A stretch of 64,000 nt of DNA. Source: Winogradskyella thalassocola. Lineage in GTDB: Bacteria; Bacteroidota; Bacteroidia; Flavobacteriales; Flavobacteriaceae. The stretch is taken from the NCBI RefSeq assembly GCF_900099995.1, contig NZ_FNCZ01000001.1, forward strand, positions 744,001-808,000. The letters are read 5' to 3'. Positions within the stretch are counted from its first letter, which is position 1, and each line of letters starts with the position of its first letter. A model generated the notes under the pieces. The model was not told where the DNA came from. It searched no databases and worked only from the letters and a program-made list of their open reading frames with translations. The translations under genes and the position numbers were made by a program. Positions 47,051 to 56,606 of this stretch are shown here, in pieces.

Positions 47051-47383
47051 ATGTATAGTAAAGAATTAACAAAAGGAACATTGCAACCTATCATTTTAAA
47101 GCTCATAAACGAAAAGGGTAGAATGTATGGTTACGAGATTACACAAGAAGTGAAAACGATGACTTCAGGAAAAATAGATATTTCAGAAGGGGCATTATAT
47201 CCCATTTTACATAAGCTTGAAGCGAAAAAAGTTTTAGAAACTGAAAAGGTTTTTATTGGTAAGCGTGTTCGAAAATATTATAAAGTCACTAAAGAAGGGA
47301 AGAAAATGGTAGAGACTGTTACTGAAGAAATCAATGATTTTATTGAGACTTTAAGTTTAATTTTTAATCCAAAACCGATATAA
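47051..47383 (+). CDS. PadR family transcriptional regulator
   Basis: Small winged-helix protein of 110 residues: MYSKELTKGTLQPIILKLIN, GYEITQEVKTMTSGKI, EGALYPILHKLEAKKVL, VRKYYKVTKEGKKMVE. Start at the second ATG, giving the usual MYSKEL N-terminus. PadR proteins often regulate the membrane or transporter gene next to them; here the 142-residue membrane protein follows after 2 bp. Confidence 0.92.
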   Translation: MYSKELTKGTLQPIILKLINEKGRMYGYEITQEVKTMTSGKIDISEGALYPILHKLEAKKVLETEKVFIGKRVRKYYKVTKEGKKMVETVTEEINDFIETLSLIFNPKPI

Positions 47384-47385
47384 TC

Positions 47386-47814
47386 ATGGAATTATCAGAA
47401 AAGCATATCGCCTTTATTGAAAACAATTTAACCTTATATGGTGTTAAAAATAAAGATTTAAGAGAGGATTTACTAGACCATATCTGTACATATATAGAGC
47501 ATCAAAATTCTGATGATTTTAATGCATTATATCAACGAGCGTTGCAGAAATTTGGTGGGTATTCTAGTTTTCAGAATTTACAATTAGAAACCAATTATCA
47601 AAAGTTCGCGAAGCAAATTATGACATTCAATAAGTTGAAATTCTCTGCAGGCTTTATGGTGATTTTATTGTTGGTGGTTAGTTTGGTTTTTCAAATGATG
47701 CAATGGCCTTATGCTAATGCTTGGTTACTTGGTGCTATTGTCATTGCAGTGTTAGTAATACTACCAGTTCATTTTTACGCGAGCTATAAAAAATCTATTC
47801 ACAAATTTTCTTAA
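47386..47814 (+). CDS. Membrane protein, partner of PadR
   Basis: 142 residues. The N-terminal 85 residues are soluble and helical (DLREDLLDHICTYIEHQ resembles the N-terminal prefix found in PadR-linked permeases); then two membrane helices (about 87-106 and 110-130). Function unknown. It is translationally close to padR (2 bp) and 11 bp from the next small ORF. Confidence 0.8.
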   Translation: MELSEKHIAFIENNLTLYGVKNKDLREDLLDHICTYIEHQNSDDFNALYQRALQKFGGYSSFQNLQLETNYQKFAKQIMTFNKLKFSAGFMVILLLVVSLVFQMMQWPYANAWLLGAIVIAVLVILPVHFYASYKKSIHKFS

Positions 47815-47825
47815 ATCATTTTATC

Positions 47826-48005
47826 ATGAAAAAATCATTTTACATCCTCGGATTTATTACTTTTTTTATTCTCGGAATTGGTGCTATGTTCGAGTTTTTG
47901 ACTTGGCCATACAGAGGAATCATTGTTTTTATTGGCTTTCTATTTCTTAATTTCGGACTTATTCCAACCTATTTCTATCAAAAATATAAGCAATGTTCAA
48001 TTTAA
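47826..48005 (+). CDS. Small membrane protein, 59 residues
   Basis: Starts MKKSFYILGFITFFILGIGA and contains two membrane helices separated by FLTWPYRG. The ATG lies 11 bp after the previous stop codon, and the 3' end overlaps the next gene by 13 bp, so it fits as part of the operon. Its FxFLTWPY motif resembles MMQWPYAN in the upstream protein, which suggests a common origin. No function known. Confidence 0.65.
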   Translation: MKKSFYILGFITFFILGIGAMFEFLTWPYRGIIVFIGFLFLNFGLIPTYFYQKYKQCSI

Positions 48006-49648
48006 GAAGCACGTGCTTATTGATTGGTGTGTTTGTTTTTTTAAGTTCAAAAGCACAAACAAATGCAAATCAAAAAATTGATGAATTGTTAGCAGCATAT
48101 GTTTCTAATGATACGCCAGGATTGAGCGTAAAGGTGATTAATCAAGGTCAGTCTATCTATTCTAAAGGTTTTGGGCTTTCTAGTTTAGATTATAGCATTA
48201 AGAATTCTGATTCTACCGTTTTTAGTTTAGCATCCATTGCAAAACAATTTACAGCTTCGGCTATTTGGGCTTTGGCAAATGATGGTAAAATCAGTTTAGA
48301 AGATGATATTAGAATGTATTTGCCAGAATTTCCAGAGTATGAAGAAACCATTAGAATAAAACATTTACTGAACCACACGAGTGGTATTCGTAATTATCAC
48401 ACTCTGATGTATTTGGCAGGTTTTGATTATGATACGTCTTATTATGACAATAACACAGTATTAGAATTAGCCATTAAACAGAAAAATTTGAACCATTTAG
48501 TTGGAGAAAAAGTGAGCTATTCTAATACGAATTATAATTTATTAGCCATAATTATTGAGCGTATTTCAGGGCAAAACCTGAATGAGTATTTGAAACTCAA
48601 AATTTTGAATCCTTTAAAAATGAATTCAACTTTTGTAAGAGTTGAACATGGAAAACCCATTAGTAATAAAGCGGTTGGTTATCAAAAACATCGAGATGGT
48701 TACAGATTTAATATTAATGACCAATTGAGTTATGGTGCAGGAAGCATGGGGTCTTCAGTAAATGATATGGCTATTTGGATGGAAATGCTGAATGAACAAA
48801 ACATAGAATTTAAATCATTGGCGCAATTCTTAAAGGAATCTGAACTATTAACATCTGGCGGAAGCGCAAAATATGCAAGAGGGTTGATGGTCGATGAATA
48901 TAAAGTTTATATAGCAATAAGTCATAGTGGTTTTGGTTTTGGCGGACGCTCACAGTTAATAACAATTCCCGAAAAACAAATAGGAATCATTGTCTTAACA
49001 AATTTACAATCTATTGATGCGCCTAGAATTGGCTATCAAATTTTAGATATTCTTTTATCTAATACTGAAAAGACAATAGAAGAAAACGATGATCGTGTCT
49101 CATTTCAAAAACAAGATTTTAATAAGTTTATTGGTGAATACAAAGAAATCAATAGTGATATGACTATGAAAATATTTGTAGAAAATGACACGCTAAAATC
49201 AGTTGGCTCTATGGGAAGAACTGCTGCAGCTCTTGTGCAATATGAACAAAATAAGTTTCATAGATCTCAAAGTCAAAGTGTGAAATACGATTTTACACCT
49301 TCAGTATCTCACGATATGATTATTTCATTTGGTGGAACACCATTTTATTTTGAACACGCTAACTTTATTGATGCTGAATCCGTTGAAGTCTCAGATTTTG
49401 GAGGTGATTTTTATTCTGAAGAATTGGATGTTAGGTATCATTTTTATACAGAAGAAAATACGCTTAAATTGACTTACAAAGAAAAAGAAGTCATTAATTT
49501 GAAACCTATTCAATTAAACGAATTTGGAAATAATGATAGAACACTTTATCATTTTATAAAAGATAAAAATGACACCATTACAGGTATGCTATTATCTTGT
49601 GATGGTACTGTAAAAGAAATCATTTTCAAAAAAGAAAAGGATCGCTAA
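47993..49648 (+). CDS. Serine hydrolase, class C beta-lactamase family
   Basis: 551 residues with signal peptide (MFNLRSTCLLIGVFVFLSS). SxxK motif in SLASIAKQFTASA (about residue 78), YSNTNYN (YxN, about 178) and HSGFGFGG near 305 in place of the KTG-type box. A C-terminal beta domain (about 380-551) follows. Such enzymes are peptidases, esterases or D-amino-acid hydrolases; drug resistance should not be assumed. It is the last gene of the padR operon. Confidence 0.88.
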   Translation: MFNLRSTCLLIGVFVFLSSKAQTNANQKIDELLAAYVSNDTPGLSVKVINQGQSIYSKGFGLSSLDYSIKNSDSTVFSLASIAKQFTASAIWALANDGKISLEDDIRMYLPEFPEYEETIRIKHLLNHTSGIRNYHTLMYLAGFDYDTSYYDNNTVLELAIKQKNLNHLVGEKVSYSNTNYNLLAIIIERISGQNLNEYLKLKILNPLKMNSTFVRVEHGKPISNKAVGYQKHRDGYRFNINDQLSYGAGSMGSSVNDMAIWMEMLNEQNIEFKSLAQFLKESELLTSGGSAKYARGLMVDEYKVYIAISHSGFGFGGRSQLITIPEKQIGIIVLTNLQSIDAPRIGYQILDILLSNTEKTIEENDDRVSFQKQDFNKFIGEYKEINSDMTMKIFVENDTLKSVGSMGRTAAALVQYEQNKFHRSQSQSVKYDFTPSVSHDMIISFGGTPFYFEHANFIDAESVEVSDFGGDFYSEELDVRYHFYTEENTLKLTYKEKEVINLKPIQLNEFGNNDRTLYHFIKDKNDTITGMLLSCDGTVKEIIFKKEKDR

Positions 49649-49664
49649 ATAGCAATCCTTTTTT
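49635..49664 (+). terminator. Terminator overlapping the serine hydrolase stop codon
   Basis: AAAAGGAT-GCT...AGC-ATCCTTTTTT with one C/A mismatch; the TAA stop lies in the loop. Convergent sufD ends 22 bp away. Confidence 0.75.
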
Positions 49665-49685
49665 AATTTTAATACTTGGTAAAAC

Positions 49686-50999
49686 TTATAGGTCAAACCC
49701 AATATTTACACCCAATTTATTTGCGATAATTTTAGTAATTCTATTTTTAATTTCTGGAATTTTCACAGAATCTAAAACGTTATTACTAAAGGCAAACATT
49801 AATAACGCGCGTGCTTCTTTTTCAGGAATTCCTCTAGAACGTAAATAAAACATTGCACTTTCATCTAACTGACCAATAGTACAGCCATGAGAACATTTTA
49901 CATCATCTGCAAAAATTTCGAGTTGAGGTTTAGTGTTAATGCTCGCTTTATCGCTAACTAAAATGTTATTATTTGCTTGAAATGCGTTGGTTTTCTGCGC
50001 TAATTTTTCAACGACAACTTTACCATTAAACACTCCTGTAGAACTATCATCAAAAATACCTTTGTAATCTTGGTGACTTTCGCAATTTGGTTCAATATGA
50101 TGTACTAGTGTGTTGTGATCTACGTGTTGTTTATCACCAATAATGGTAATACCTTTCATGGTAGAATCTATACGTTCTCCGTTTTGATAAAACTCAAGGT
50201 TGTTTCTAATTAATTTTCCACCGAAAGAAAAGGTGTGCACTTTGGCTAAACTTTCCTGCTTTTGATTAATAAAAGTGTTATCTATTAATGACGCACTTTG
50301 TCTATCGTTCTGAATTTTATAATAATCAACAATCGCACGTTTGTTTGCAAAAATCTCTGTCACACTATTCGTTAAAACAGGGTTATCTGTTAAACTCTGA
50401 TGACGCTCAATAATCTGAACATGCGAATTTTCATTTACAACAATCAAATTACGAGGTTGCAACATTACTGCAGCTTCGTTTCCTGTTGAAAAATGAATGA
50501 TTTGAATCGGTTTTTCAACGACTTTATTCTTCGGAATATTGATGTATGCACCTTCCATAGAAAATGCTGTATTCAAAGAAGATAAACCATCTTTTTTCGC
50601 AATTTTATTGAAATAATTATCAATAATCACTTTGTATTTAGGTTTGGTTAAAGCTGCGGACATTAAACAAACATCTAAACCATCATGCGTTGTTTGTGAT
50701 AAATGAGAGGCGTATTTTCCATCGATAAAGATGATTTTATACGCATCAATATCATGAATAAAATATTTCTTTACGTCTTTAAATTCTAAGTCATTTTCAT
50801 GCTTAGGAAACACGCTATAATCCTGTTTTAAAATAGAATTCAACGATGTATATTTCCAGTCTTCTTGACGCTTAGAAGGAAATCCTTCAGCTTCAAAAGT
50901 CTTTATAGCTTCAGTACGAATATCGTGTACTGACGAGTGCACATCAACCGTGTCCTCAAATGCCATAAATGACGATACTAATTTTTCTTTTAAACTCAT
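49686..50999 (-). CDS. sufD: Fe-S cluster assembly protein SufD
   Basis: Scaffold subunit of the SufBCD complex. 437 residues: beta-helix core and the C-terminal SufBD block CSHGCTIGQLDESAMFYLRSRG with EKEARALLMFAF. N-terminal FPSKRQEDWKYTSL is typical of SufD. 152 bp after sufC, an unusual gap holding a repeat. Confidence 0.94.
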   Translation of the reverse strand: MSLKEKLVSSFMAFEDTVDVHSSVHDIRTEAIKTFEAEGFPSKRQEDWKYTSLNSILKQDYSVFPKHENDLEFKDVKKYFIHDIDAYKIIFIDGKYASHLSQTTHDGLDVCLMSAALTKPKYKVIIDNYFNKIAKKDGLSSLNTAFSMEGAYINIPKNKVVEKPIQIIHFSTGNEAAVMLQPRNLIVVNENSHVQIIERHQSLTDNPVLTNSVTEIFANKRAIVDYYKIQNDRQSASLIDNTFINQKQESLAKVHTFSFGGKLIRNNLEFYQNGERIDSTMKGITIIGDKQHVDHNTLVHHIEPNCESHQDYKGIFDDSSTGVFNGKVVVEKLAQKTNAFQANNNILVSDKASINTKPQLEIFADDVKCSHGCTIGQLDESAMFYLRSRGIPEKEARALLMFAFSNNVLDSVKIPEIKNRITKIIANKLGVNIGFDL

Positions 51000-51006
51000 T
51001 TTTTTA

Positions 51007-51131
51007 GGTCTTCAGTACTAAGTCTTTCCGTATTCAGTTGGCTCAATAGCAAACTGTAACTATAGAATTAATACTTTGTTTAATGTTTTTGCTACAAATA
51101 GTCACATCTAGGTAAGTTACTGCTTACTGAA
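51007..51131. repeat. Inverted repeat in the sufC-sufD gap
   Basis: GTCTTCAGTA (51007-51016) and TACTGAAGAC (about 51122-51131) are 10-bp inverted arms, 105 bp apart. CTGACCACTGCCTACT-type sequence beside the right arm is of the sort found in dispersed flavobacterial intergenic repeats. It may reduce read-through from sufC into sufD. Confidence 0.5.
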
Positions 51132-51151
51132 GACTGACCACTGCCTACTAA

Positions 51152-51904
51152 TTATGCGTTAACCTCTTCTTTAATCCAATCGTAACCTTTAGCTTCTAAC
51201 TCGTGTGCTAATTCTTTACCTCCTGATTTTACAATTTTTCCGTTGAGTAACACATGTACAAAATCTGGAACGATATAATCTAATAAACGTTGGTAATGCG
51301 TAATAACAATTACAGCGTTGTCTTTAGATTTTAATTTATTTACACCATTGGCTACAATACGCAATGCGTCAATATCTAAACCAGAATCCGTTTCATCTAA
51401 GATGGCTAATTTTGGTTCTAACATTGCCATTTGAAAGATTTCGTTACGTTTCTTTTCTCCTCCAGAAAATCCTTGATTTAATGAACGCGATAAAAATTTA
51501 CGATCAATTTCTAAAAGTTCAGATTTTTCTCTGATCATTTTCAGCATATCTTTTGCTGGCATGTCACCTAAACCTTTTGCTTTACGCGTTTCGTTAATGG
51601 CCGTTTTTATAAAGTTAGTTACGCTAACTCCTGGGATTTCTACAGGATATTGAAACGATAAAAACACACCTTTATGTGCACGTTCTTCAGCGGCTAATTC
51701 TTCGATGTCTTCGCCTTCTAATAATATATTTCCTTCTGTAACTTCGTACTCTTCTTTACCTGCAATTACTGAAGCAAGTGTACTTTTTCCTGAACCATTT
51801 GGGCCCATTATAGCGTGAACTTCTCCTGCATTAACTTCGAGATTAATACCTTTTAAAATGGCTTTATCTTCTATACTTGCGTGTAAATTATTGATCTTTA
51901 ACAT
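51152..51904 (-). CDS. sufC: SufC ATPase
   Basis: ATPase of the SufBCD scaffold. GPNGSGKSTLASVIAG (Walker A, about residues 34-49), GFSGGEKKRNEIFQMA (signature), LAILDETDSGLD (Walker B) and ITHYQRLL (H-loop). 250 residues. Preceded by two lipoprotein genes that separate it from sufB. Confidence 0.96.
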   Translation of the reverse strand: MLKINNLHASIEDKAILKGINLEVNAGEVHAIMGPNGSGKSTLASVIAGKEEYEVTEGNILLEGEDIEELAAEERAHKGVFLSFQYPVEIPGVSVTNFIKTAINETRKAKGLGDMPAKDMLKMIREKSELLEIDRKFLSRSLNQGFSGGEKKRNEIFQMAMLEPKLAILDETDSGLDIDALRIVANGVNKLKSKDNAVIVITHYQRLLDYIVPDFVHVLLNGKIVKSGGKELAHELEAKGYDWIKEEVNA

Positions 51905-51908
51905 AGTT

Positions 51909-52319
51909 TTAATTTGCTAATTTTATAACGTCTTCTTTATTTGGGTCTGGTGCTTCTACTTTTAAGATTTCTTTGATTTCTACTCTGTATTGCCAGCCTT
52001 CTTCGTCTTTGTTTTTTTCGAACTTTTTAACTCTTACGGTTACAGGAACCATATCTGTATCTTCTTTTTTAAATGCCTTTGTTTGCGCATCTAACTTGTG
52101 CATATTCTCGTCGATTACCACACCATAAATCTCTGAAGATGTTTGTAAAACTGCCGCATCTGCGAAATACACAAAATCCCCTTTTAAGGTTATAAGACCA
52201 TCGTTTTGATCGTAAGATTTTGCACGATTTTCTTCGAGATTAACATCTTGTTTCTCTTCATTTTTACAGGAAACAAATAGTGCAAGGCACATTAGTATTG
52301 CGAATGTGTTTCTTATCAT
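51909..52319 (-). CDS. Lipoprotein of unknown function in the suf operon
   Basis: 136 residues with lipobox signal (MIRNTFAILMCLALFVSC). The mature part is a small beta domain (GLITLKGDFVYFADAAVLQ; EIYGVVIDENMHKL). I recognise no family. The start overlaps the stop region of the upstream MBL gene by one base and the end lies 4 bp before sufC, so it is tightly built into the operon. Confidence 0.75.
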   Translation of the reverse strand: MIRNTFAILMCLALFVSCKNEEKQDVNLEENRAKSYDQNDGLITLKGDFVYFADAAVLQTSSEIYGVVIDENMHKLDAQTKAFKKEDTDMVPVTVRVKKFEKNKDEEGWQYRVEIKEILKVEAPDPNKEDVIKLAN

Positions 52320-53200
52320 TAGTCTAAAAATTTAGGATATTTTGGTAATCGGTTAAAATCGTCTGCGCTATGCTGAATATAAACATCTGCATTCGTCTCT
52401 TTTGCGAGCGCTTCAAAAAGGTCCATACTTTTTAAAGTAGCATTTACATCGTAATTAAAACTTGGGACACCTTTAGTATCTCTGTTTTCTTGAAAATGAT
52501 ATAAGTCACCTGTAAGTAATACATTACCGGCATTCTCTAATTTTAAGAACAAAACTTGATGTCCAGGAGTATGACCTGGCATGGATTTAATGACGACTGT
52601 TCCGTCACCAAAAACATCATGCTCTCCGTTTAGTTTTTTAACATTGGTTAAAGCAGCAATGGCTGGATAGTTATCTCCTTTTTTCTGTTCTTCACTCGTA
52701 ATAAAATCGTATTCTGAAGTTTGAACTAACCAAGTAGCATCGGCAAATTTTGAAGCCGAACCAGAATGGTCAAAATGTGTGTGCGATAAGGCAATAAAAT
52801 CGAAATCCTTTGGTGTTAAATTCAATGCTTTAAGTTGAGCGGTTATAGAATCTTTACGAGAGACTGTAAATGCACCATTTGGTGTTGTAAATGGCTCTTG
52901 ACCAACTAGGCCTTCGGCTAAACCAGCATCCCAAAGCATTCGGCCATTTGGGTGTTCAATAATATAAAAGGCATCAGCGAATGTTTTAGACTGTCCTTGG
53001 TAGGTTGTGTCTTGAGAAAAAATTTCTAGCATATTTACTTGCACTGTTCCTCCGTCTAGTGCATATAATTTTACACCTTCCTTTTGAGTTGCTTCAGCTT
53101 CTGCTTTGGCATCATTATAACCGTCTTTAACCCCTTCTTTGAAGTCTTTACAAGATACTAATGCTAAAGCTAATGTTAATATGAATAGTGTTTTTTTCAT
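52319..53200 (-). CDS. Metallo-beta-lactamase-fold lipoprotein, AHL-lactonase-like
   Basis: 293 residues, lipobox signal MKKTLFILTLALALVSC. Metal motif LSHTHFDHSGS (HxHxDH, about residues 138-145), later histidine in MPGHTPGHQVLF and aspartate in LTGDLYHF, histidine near IQHSADDF. The pattern is that of N-acyl homoserine lactonase-like enzymes; the true substrate is unknown. Its position between sufB and sufC, as an exported lipoprotein, is unexpected. Confidence 0.87.
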   Translation of the reverse strand: MKKTLFILTLALALVSCKDFKEGVKDGYNDAKAEAEATQKEGVKLYALDGGTVQVNMLEIFSQDTTYQGQSKTFADAFYIIEHPNGRMLWDAGLAEGLVGQEPFTTPNGAFTVSRKDSITAQLKALNLTPKDFDFIALSHTHFDHSGSASKFADATWLVQTSEYDFITSEEQKKGDNYPAIAALTNVKKLNGEHDVFGDGTVVIKSMPGHTPGHQVLFLKLENAGNVLLTGDLYHFQENRDTKGVPSFNYDVNATLKSMDLFEALAKETNADVYIQHSADDFNRLPKYPKFLD

Positions 53201-53258
53201 TTTATAGAAAATATAATTTTAAACGTTTGTTTGATATTCCTGGTTTCGTAGGAATTCA

Positions 53259-54707
53259 TTATCCTACAGAACCTTCTAAACTAATCTCTAATAATTTTTG
53301 AGCTTCTACAGCAAATTCCATTGGTAATTTATTCAGGACTTCTTTACTAAAACCATTTACAATTAATGCAATTGCTTTTTCGGTATCAATACCTCTTTGG
53401 TTGCAGTAAAAAATTTGATCTTCTCCAATTTTACTTGTCGTAGCTTCGTGCTCAATCATGGCACTTTTATTTTTAGCTTCTATGTAAGGGAAAGTATGTG
53501 CACCACATTCATTTCCCATTAATAAACTATCACATTGAGAAAAGTTACGCGCATTATCCGCACGCGCACCAATCTGAACCAATCCACGATACGAGTTTTG
53601 TGATTTACCGGCTGAAATTCCTTTAGATATAATCGTTGACTTTGTGTTTTTACCTAAGTGAATCATTTTAGTCCCAGTATCTGCTTGCTGATAATTATTA
53701 GTCACCGCAATAGAATAAAATTCTCCTACTGAATTGTCACCTTTTAAGATACATGAAGGATATTTCCAAGTTACCGCAGAACCAGTTTCAACTTGTGTCC
53801 AAGAGATTTTTGCGTTTTTTTCACAAAGACCTCTCTTAGTAACAAAATTGTAAACACCACCTTTTCCTTCTGAATTTCCTGGGTACCAGTTTTGTACAGT
53901 AGAATATTTTATTTCGGCATCATCCATTGCAATTAGTTCTACAACGGCTGCGTGTAATTGGTTTTCATCTCTACTTGGTGCTGTACAGCCTTCTAAATAG
54001 GAGACGTAACTGCCTTCATCTGCAATAAGTAACGTTCTTTCAAATTGCCCTGTTCCTCCTTGGTTAATTCTAAAATACGTTGACAATTCCATAGGGCATT
54101 TAACGCCTTTTGGAATGTAACAGAACGATCCATCACTAAATACTGCCGAATTTAAAGCCGCATAAAAGTTGTCTTTTGTTGGGACAATGGTTCCAATATA
54201 CTTTCTTACAAGTTCTGGATGCTCTTTTATAGCTTCAGAAATACTCATAAAAATGATACCTTTTTCAGATAATGTCTTTTTAAATGTTGTGGCTACAGAA
54301 ACGGAATCAACAACGATATCCATGGCAACGTTATTCATTTTCTTTTGCTCATCTACTGAAATCCCTAACTTTTTATACATTGCTAAAAGATCAGGATCTA
54401 CATCGTCTAAAGTCTTGTTTGGATCTACAGAAACGGGTGCAGAATAATAAGCAATTGCTTGAAAGTCTGGTTTTTTGTAACGCACGTTTGCCCATTCAGG
54501 CTCAGCCATTTCTTTCCAAATTTTAAAAGCGTCTAATCGCCATTCTGTCATCCATTCGGGCTCTTCTTTTTTCATTGAAATAGCGCGAACGATGTCTTCA
54601 TTTAAACCAATAGGAAATGTTTCAGATTCTATATCTGTGAAAAAACCGTATTCGTATTCTTTGGTTTTTAATTCTTCTCTAAGATCGTCTTCTGTATATT
54701 TTGACAT
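53259..54707 (-). CDS. sufB: Fe-S cluster assembly protein SufB
   Basis: Main scaffold subunit of SufBCD. 482 residues; [39 protein letters not shown], and the C-terminal [21 protein letters not shown] are conserved blocks, with the cluster-ligand cysteines. 15 bp after the SufA-like gene. Confidence 0.96.
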   Translation of the reverse strand: MSKYTEDDLREELKTKEYEYGFFTDIESETFPIGLNEDIVRAISMKKEEPEWMTEWRLDAFKIWKEMAEPEWANVRYKKPDFQAIAYYSAPVSVDPNKTLDDVDPDLLAMYKKLGISVDEQKKMNNVAMDIVVDSVSVATTFKKTLSEKGIIFMSISEAIKEHPELVRKYIGTIVPTKDNFYAALNSAVFSDGSFCYIPKGVKCPMELSTYFRINQGGTGQFERTLLIADEGSYVSYLEGCTAPSRDENQLHAAVVELIAMDDAEIKYSTVQNWYPGNSEGKGGVYNFVTKRGLCEKNAKISWTQVETGSAVTWKYPSCILKGDNSVGEFYSIAVTNNYQQADTGTKMIHLGKNTKSTIISKGISAGKSQNSYRGLVQIGARADNARNFSQCDSLLMGNECGAHTFPYIEAKNKSAMIEHEATTSKIGEDQIFYCNQRGIDTEKAIALIVNGFSKEVLNKLPMEFAVEAQKLLEISLEGSVG

Positions 54708-54722
54708 GTGTGTTTTAATTTT

Positions 54723-55055
54723 TTATAGTGAAAAAGATTCACCGCAACCGCAAGTTCGGTTGGCATTTGGGTTGTTGAAAACGAAACCTGTTCCGTTTAA
54801 GCCTCCAGAATATTCTAGTGTAGTGCCAATAAGGTAGAGAAAACTCTTTTTGTCAACAATGATTTTAATATCATTGACTTCAAATACCTTATCATCTTCA
54901 GCAGCTTGTTCTTTGTCAAATTTTAAATCATATGACAAACCGGAACAGCCTCCACTCTTAACACCAACTCTAACGTAGTCTGTGCTTGGGTCGTAACCAT
55001 CATCAGTCATAAGTTCTATGACTTTCTTTTTTGCGTGATCAGATACTTTAATCAT
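54723..55055 (-). CDS. HesB/IscA family A-type Fe-S carrier
   Basis: 110 residues with the three conserved cysteines: GGCSGLSYDL (about residue 33) and TCGCGESF at the end. It carries clusters from SufBCD to target proteins. First gene of the sufA-sufB run. Confidence 0.95.
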   Translation of the reverse strand: MIKVSDHAKKKVIELMTDDGYDPSTDYVRVGVKSGGCSGLSYDLKFDKEQAAEDDKVFEVNDIKIIVDKKSFLYLIGTTLEYSGGLNGTGFVFNNPNANRTCGCGESFSL

Positions 55056-55191
55056 ATCGTTTAACTAGATTTGTTCTAAATAGAATGCAAATATACGATA
55101 TAACAAGGGTTTTACCATAGGTACTAACATTATATTAGCATATGGTTTAATAGGGTTTAGCTATTCAAGTTAAACCAAGAAGAATGTGTAA

Positions 55192-55431
55192 TTACACCGC
55201 TACTTTTGCCTTAGGAATGCGCCTATTAAGACGATATAATTCTTGTAATGTATCTGCGATTTGAGAGTTAGAAACTGTAATAGTTTCAAAATTTCCATGA
55301 CGATCAGTAACTACAACTGTATCGCAGTGCGAACAGGTCATTTCAATAGTATGATCAATATTGGTTTTGGATCGTTTATAGTTATGGCCAAAAACAGCAC
55401 ATGGTAGTACTTTAGTAGAGTTAGGTTTCAT
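55192..55431 (-). CDS. Small zinc-ribbon-like protein, paralog 1
   Basis: 79 residues from ATG 55431 (MKPNSTKVLPCAVFGHNYK); the frame runs 16 residues further upstream without family sequence. Pattern: C-x-x-F-G-H-x-Y, about 20 residues, C-x-x-C. Three sulfurs plus histidine could bind one zinc. Two related proteins lie at 61113 and 61425. The C-terminal part is helical. Function unknown. Confidence 0.7.
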   Translation of the reverse strand: MKPNSTKVLPCAVFGHNYKRSKTNIDHTIEMTCSHCDTVVVTDRHGNFETITVSNSQIADTLQELYRLNRRIPKAKVAV

Positions 55432-55536
55432 TTTTATTGACTTAGGGTAGAGCAATTTAATAAACCAAATCCAAATCATGTTAAAATACCTACTTTTTCG
55501 ATGAAATGCATAAAATTGATGTATTTCGTCGGAAAA

Positions 55537-56595
55537 TTAATTTTGAAATTCAGAATTATTAATAAAAGAAGGGTCTGATAGTGTGAGTAAAAACGCTTTA
55601 AGATCTGCTTTATCATCTTGCGATAATTGAACTCCGCCTTGAGAAATTTGTTTCATTAAAGGGTCGATAGTCGAAGAATTCTGAAGCCCTTCACTATAGT
55701 GATTTATTACTTCATCTAGTGTGCTAAATCTGCCATCGTGCATATAAGGTGCTGTGTAGGCTAAATTACGAAGTGAGGGTGATCTAAATTTGCCATTGTC
55801 GTTTGGATCTCCAGTTGTACTTCCTAAACCTAAATCTGTAAACGCACTGTCTAAACCATTATTGTGAAATAAATTATCTGTCCATAAAGGGTTATTAGGA
55901 TTTCCATGACAATGAAAACAATCTCCTTTATCTTCTCTTAAAAACACGTCTAATCCATTTAGCTCTTGAGGTGTTAAGGTGGCTTCTCCTAAAGAATATC
56001 TATCGAATTTTGAATTTGCTGAAATTAACGTACGTTCAAATTGAGCAATCGCTTTCGTAGTTAATTCTTTTGTTATGGTCGACGTTTTAAAAGCTAATTT
56101 AAAAAGTTCTGGATATTCAGAATCTAATTGTAATCTCGAAATAACATTGTCCCAATTACTATGAAGCTCTATTGGATTTTCTACAGGTTCTTCGGCTTGT
56201 CTTTCTAAACTTAGAGCAGTGCCATCCCAATTAAATCGTTCGTTATAGTTCCAAGCTAAATTAAATAAGGGCATAGAATTTCGTGTGCCAAAAATGCCAT
56301 CAATTCCTACGCTTGTTGGAGTTATGTCTGTAAAGGCGTTTTGTGGTGAATGACAACTTGCACAGGCTTGTGTATTGTTGGACGATAAAATAGTATCAAA
56401 AAATAATTTTTTGCCTAAAGCAACACCTTCAGCCGTTTGTGGGTTGTCGTTTGGAATTACTGGAGCAATTATATTGTCAGAAAATATTTGAGGAATTTCT
56501 AAAGGTTGAGGTACAGGTTCGTAAGTTATGTCTTCGTTTGAGCAGCTCAAAAAAGAGAATATAAATGAAACTATTAAGATTGACCTGATTCGCAT
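55537..56595 (-). CDS. Diheme cytochrome c peroxidase/MauG family lipoprotein (MbnH-like)
   Basis: 352 residues, lipobox signal (MRIRSILIVSFIFSFLSC). Two haem motifs: ACASCHSPQNAFT (about residue 77) and GDCFHCHGNP (about 225). MauG-type features: IFGTRNSMPLFNLAWN, PYMHDGRFSTLDEVINHYS. It follows an MbnP gene after 11 bp. In known MbnP/MbnH pairs the diheme enzyme oxidises a tryptophan in MbnP to kynurenine, making a copper site, so this is the likely partner enzyme. Confidence 0.87.
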   Translation of the reverse strand: MRIRSILIVSFIFSFLSCSNEDITYEPVPQPLEIPQIFSDNIIAPVIPNDNPQTAEGVALGKKLFFDTILSSNNTQACASCHSPQNAFTDITPTSVGIDGIFGTRNSMPLFNLAWNYNERFNWDGTALSLERQAEEPVENPIELHSNWDNVISRLQLDSEYPELFKLAFKTSTITKELTTKAIAQFERTLISANSKFDRYSLGEATLTPQELNGLDVFLREDKGDCFHCHGNPNNPLWTDNLFHNNGLDSAFTDLGLGSTTGDPNDNGKFRSPSLRNLAYTAPYMHDGRFSTLDEVINHYSEGLQNSSTIDPLMKQISQGGVQLSQDDKADLKAFLLTLSDPSFINNSEFQN

Positions 56596-56606
56596 AAGGA
56601 TCTAAA

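Noticed and set aside
47993..49648. Antibiotic-resistance beta-lactamase
   Set aside because: Only the general SxxK/YxN fold motifs are present, with a beta domain at the end; this broad family is mostly peptidases and esterases.
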